From contig DASWRT010000414.1 in the NCBI GenBank assembly GCA_036403035.1, positions 1-15,575 of the forward strand: a stretch of DNA of 15,575 bases. The letters run 5' to 3'. The position numbers were made by a program, and so were the translations under genes. The stretch's first letter is position 1. Every line of letters starts with the position of its first letter. Of the stretch, positions 14,379-15,575 are shown piece by piece. The stretch comes from DASWRT01 sp036403035 (GTDB taxonomy: Bacteria; Pseudomonadota; Alphaproteobacteria; ATCC43930; CGMCC-115725). The notes beneath the pieces were generated by a model, which was not told where the DNA came from, did not search any database, and saw only the letters and a program-made list of their open reading frames with translations.

Positions 14379-14609
14379 AACCTGATGAGGGGATCGGGGG
14401 ATATTGGGGGATTAGGAGGGGGATAGACAAAACGCTTCAACGCAAAGGGCGCGAAGGTCACGCGATGATCGCAAAGGAATGAGTTGCGCGCCTCCGGCGC
14501 GCAGAAAACTACCCTCTGCGTCCTTTGCGATCCCTTCGCGCCCGTCGCGTTGAAGCGTTCTGTTTATCCCCTCGATCCCCAGCCATCCCCCCGATCCCCT
14601 CATCAGGTT
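14379..14609. repeat. Long imperfect inverted repeat (hairpin-forming intergenic element)
   Basis: The segment from AACCTGATGAGG (14379) to its complement CCTCATCAGGTT (ending 14609) is an imperfect palindrome with arms of roughly 90-100 bases. Paired blocks include CCTGATGAGGGGATCGGG at the ends, ACGCTTCAACGC (14432-14443 with 14547-14558), GGGCGCGAAGG (14447-14457 with 14533-14543) and GATCGCAAAGGA (14467-14478 with 14521-14532). The 42-base centre has its own perfect hairpin, TGCGCGCC-TCC-GGCGCGCA (14485-14503). It fills most of the gap between the ABC ATPase and permease. No protein is recognisable in it. It looks like a dispersed intergenic repeat of the REP/MITE kind; that it is repeated elsewhere in the genome is inference. 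Confidence 0.85.
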
Positions 14610-14631
14610 CTCTCAGCTCAGGAGCCATTCC

Positions 14632-15459
14632 GTGACCGTCGCCACCGACGACAGCATCCATGCGGGGTTCTCGCCGCGCCGCGTCGGCGCGATGCTGCTG
14701 CGCTACCTCTACATCCTGCGCAGCTCATGGCCGCGGGCGCTGGAGCTGGCCTATTGGCCGACCGTCCAGATGATCCTCTGGGGGTTCATGTCGCAGTTCC
14801 TGACGACGAACTCCTCCTACGTCGCGCGGGCCTTCGGCGTGCTGCTTGCCGGGGTGCTGCTGTGGGACGTGCTGTTCCGGGGGCAGCTCGGCGTCTCGGT
14901 CTCGTTCCTCGAGGAGATGTGGGCGCGCAATCTCGGCCACCTCTTCGTCAGCCCGCTGCGGCCGTACGAATGGGTGCTGTCGCTGCTCGCGATGAGCCTG
15001 ATCCGCGTCCTGATCGGCATGCTGCCGGCGGCGCTCCTGGCGATCCCGCTCTATCACTATTCGATCTTCAGCCTCGGCCTGCCGCTGCTCGCCTTCTTCG
15101 TCAACCTCATGGTGATGAGCTGGGCGCTCGGCCTGCTGATCACGGCGCTGATCCTGCGCCACGGCATGGGCGCGGAAAGCCTCGCCTGGGCGGTGATCTT
15201 CGTCCTGGCGCCGGTAAGCTGCGTCTACTACCCGCTCACCATCCTGCCGGTCTGGCTGCAATGGGTGGCGGTCTGCCTGCCGTCGACGCACGTGTTCGAG
15301 GGCATGCGCGCGATGATGATCGACCACGTCTTCCGCTACGACCATCTCGCCGCGGCGGCGGGGCTCAACGTCGTCTATATCTGCGCCGGGGCCGCGGTCT
15401 TCCTGCTCGCCTTCCGCGACGCGCGGCGCCGCGGCGCGCTGCTCCAAGTCGGCGAGTAG
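14632..15459 (+). CDS. ABC-2 type transporter permease
   Basis: The 275-residue integral membrane protein has about six hydrophobic segments (near 43-60, 65-85, 118-140, 145-172, 180-205 and 240-260) and an amphipathic loop FLEEMWARNLGHLFVSPLRPYEW typical of ABC-2 permeases. The motif PVWLQWVAVCLPSTHVFEGMRAMM (ending near residue 226) also fits that family. GTG at 14632 has AGGAG well placed upstream (14620-14624). It should form the transmembrane part of the exporter whose ATPase lies before the 231-bp inverted repeat. The substrate is not evident. Confidence 0.9.
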   Translation: MTVATDDSIHAGFSPRRVGAMLLRYLYILRSSWPRALELAYWPTVQMILWGFMSQFLTTNSSYVARAFGVLLAGVLLWDVLFRGQLGVSVSFLEEMWARNLGHLFVSPLRPYEWVLSLLAMSLIRVLIGMLPAALLAIPLYHYSIFSLGLPLLAFFVNLMVMSWALGLLITALILRHGMGAESLAWAVIFVLAPVSCVYYPLTILPVWLQWVAVCLPSTHVFEGMRAMMIDHVFRYDHLAAAAGLNVVYICAGAAVFLLAFRDARRRGALLQVGE

Positions 15460-15505
15460 CGGGAACGGCGCGTTCAACGCCGCGGCGGTGATCGTGGGGT
15501 CGCCG

Positions 15506-15575
15506 TCAACCCAGGAAACCGACCGATATCCAAGGCACGGCGGCGACCAGCACAAGGCCGATCAACAGGGCCAGG
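15506..15575 (-). CDS. C-terminus of a membrane protein (5' part outside window)
   Basis: Reading leftwards from the window edge, the frame gives a single hydrophobic helix, LALLIGLVLVAAVPWISVG, ending FLG before TGA (15508-15506). This is a plausible final transmembrane segment; the pattern of a hydrophobic run with a Pro-Trp break near the end resembles TRAP-transporter large permeases (DctM), but 22 residues cannot settle it. It is convergent with the ABC permease, 46 bp away. Confidence 0.5.
   Translation of the reverse strand, partial: LALLIGLVLVAAVPWISVGFLG

Noticed and set aside
14379..14609. CRISPR array or small coding gene in the ATPase-permease gap
   Set aside because: The repetition is inverted, not direct with regular spacers, and the open frames through it are low-complexity.
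14725..15555. Minus-strand frame opposite the ABC permease
   Set aside because: Its composition is charged and repetitive (Arg, Glu, Asp, Gln, His) because it is antisense to a hydrophobic protein; there is no evidence of a gene.

Overview
The window is high-GC, densely coded DNA from what looks like an alphaproteobacterium. The strongest clue is a complete RegB/ActS-RegA/ActR redox two-component pair that keeps the diagnostic motifs of that group. Kup, a VapBC-type toxin-antitoxin remnant and a diverged alphaproteobacterial-style ribosome recycling factor fit the same picture. I cannot assign a genus or order from this sequence alone.

Layout. (a) Positions 1-2701, plus strand: the 3' end of UDP-galactopyranose mutase (glf) overlaps by 11 bp a gene for a two-domain protein, a GH1-like glycosidase fused to an RmlD-like sugar-nucleotide reductase. 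Together they look like one end of a surface-polysaccharide locus. (b) 2769-3803, minus strand: an ABC-exporter-type membrane domain with no ATPase domain, convergent with the polysaccharide genes. (c) 4041-4805: a decayed accessory patch. It holds a 290-bp internally deleted IS3-type element with both terminal inverted repeats, a VapC-like toxin gene cut off by that element, and a Phd/YefM-type antitoxin gene with a one-base frameshift. (d) 4929-5486: a ribosome recycling factor gene away from its usual pyrH/tsf neighbours. (e) 5971-9376: the potassium transporter kup, convergent with a membrane-anchored class III adenylate cyclase. (f) 9543-11477: a non-heme Fe(II)/2-oxoglutarate-type dioxygenase and a putative lipoprotein alpha/beta hydrolase. 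(g) 11508-13455, minus strand: actS-actR, overlapping by 11 bp. (h) 13563-15459, plus strand: an ABC-2 type ATPase and permease, divergent from actS and separated from each other by a 231-bp imperfect inverted repeat. (i) 15506-15575, minus strand: the C-terminus of another membrane protein.

Most genes are ordinary housekeeping or regulatory genes. The parts worth a second look are the GH1-reductase fusion, the MITE-like IS derivative with the toxin-antitoxin ruin beside it, and the long hairpin-forming repeat inside the ABC transporter operon. I do not see convincing evidence of a complete, wholly new defence or mobile system here.
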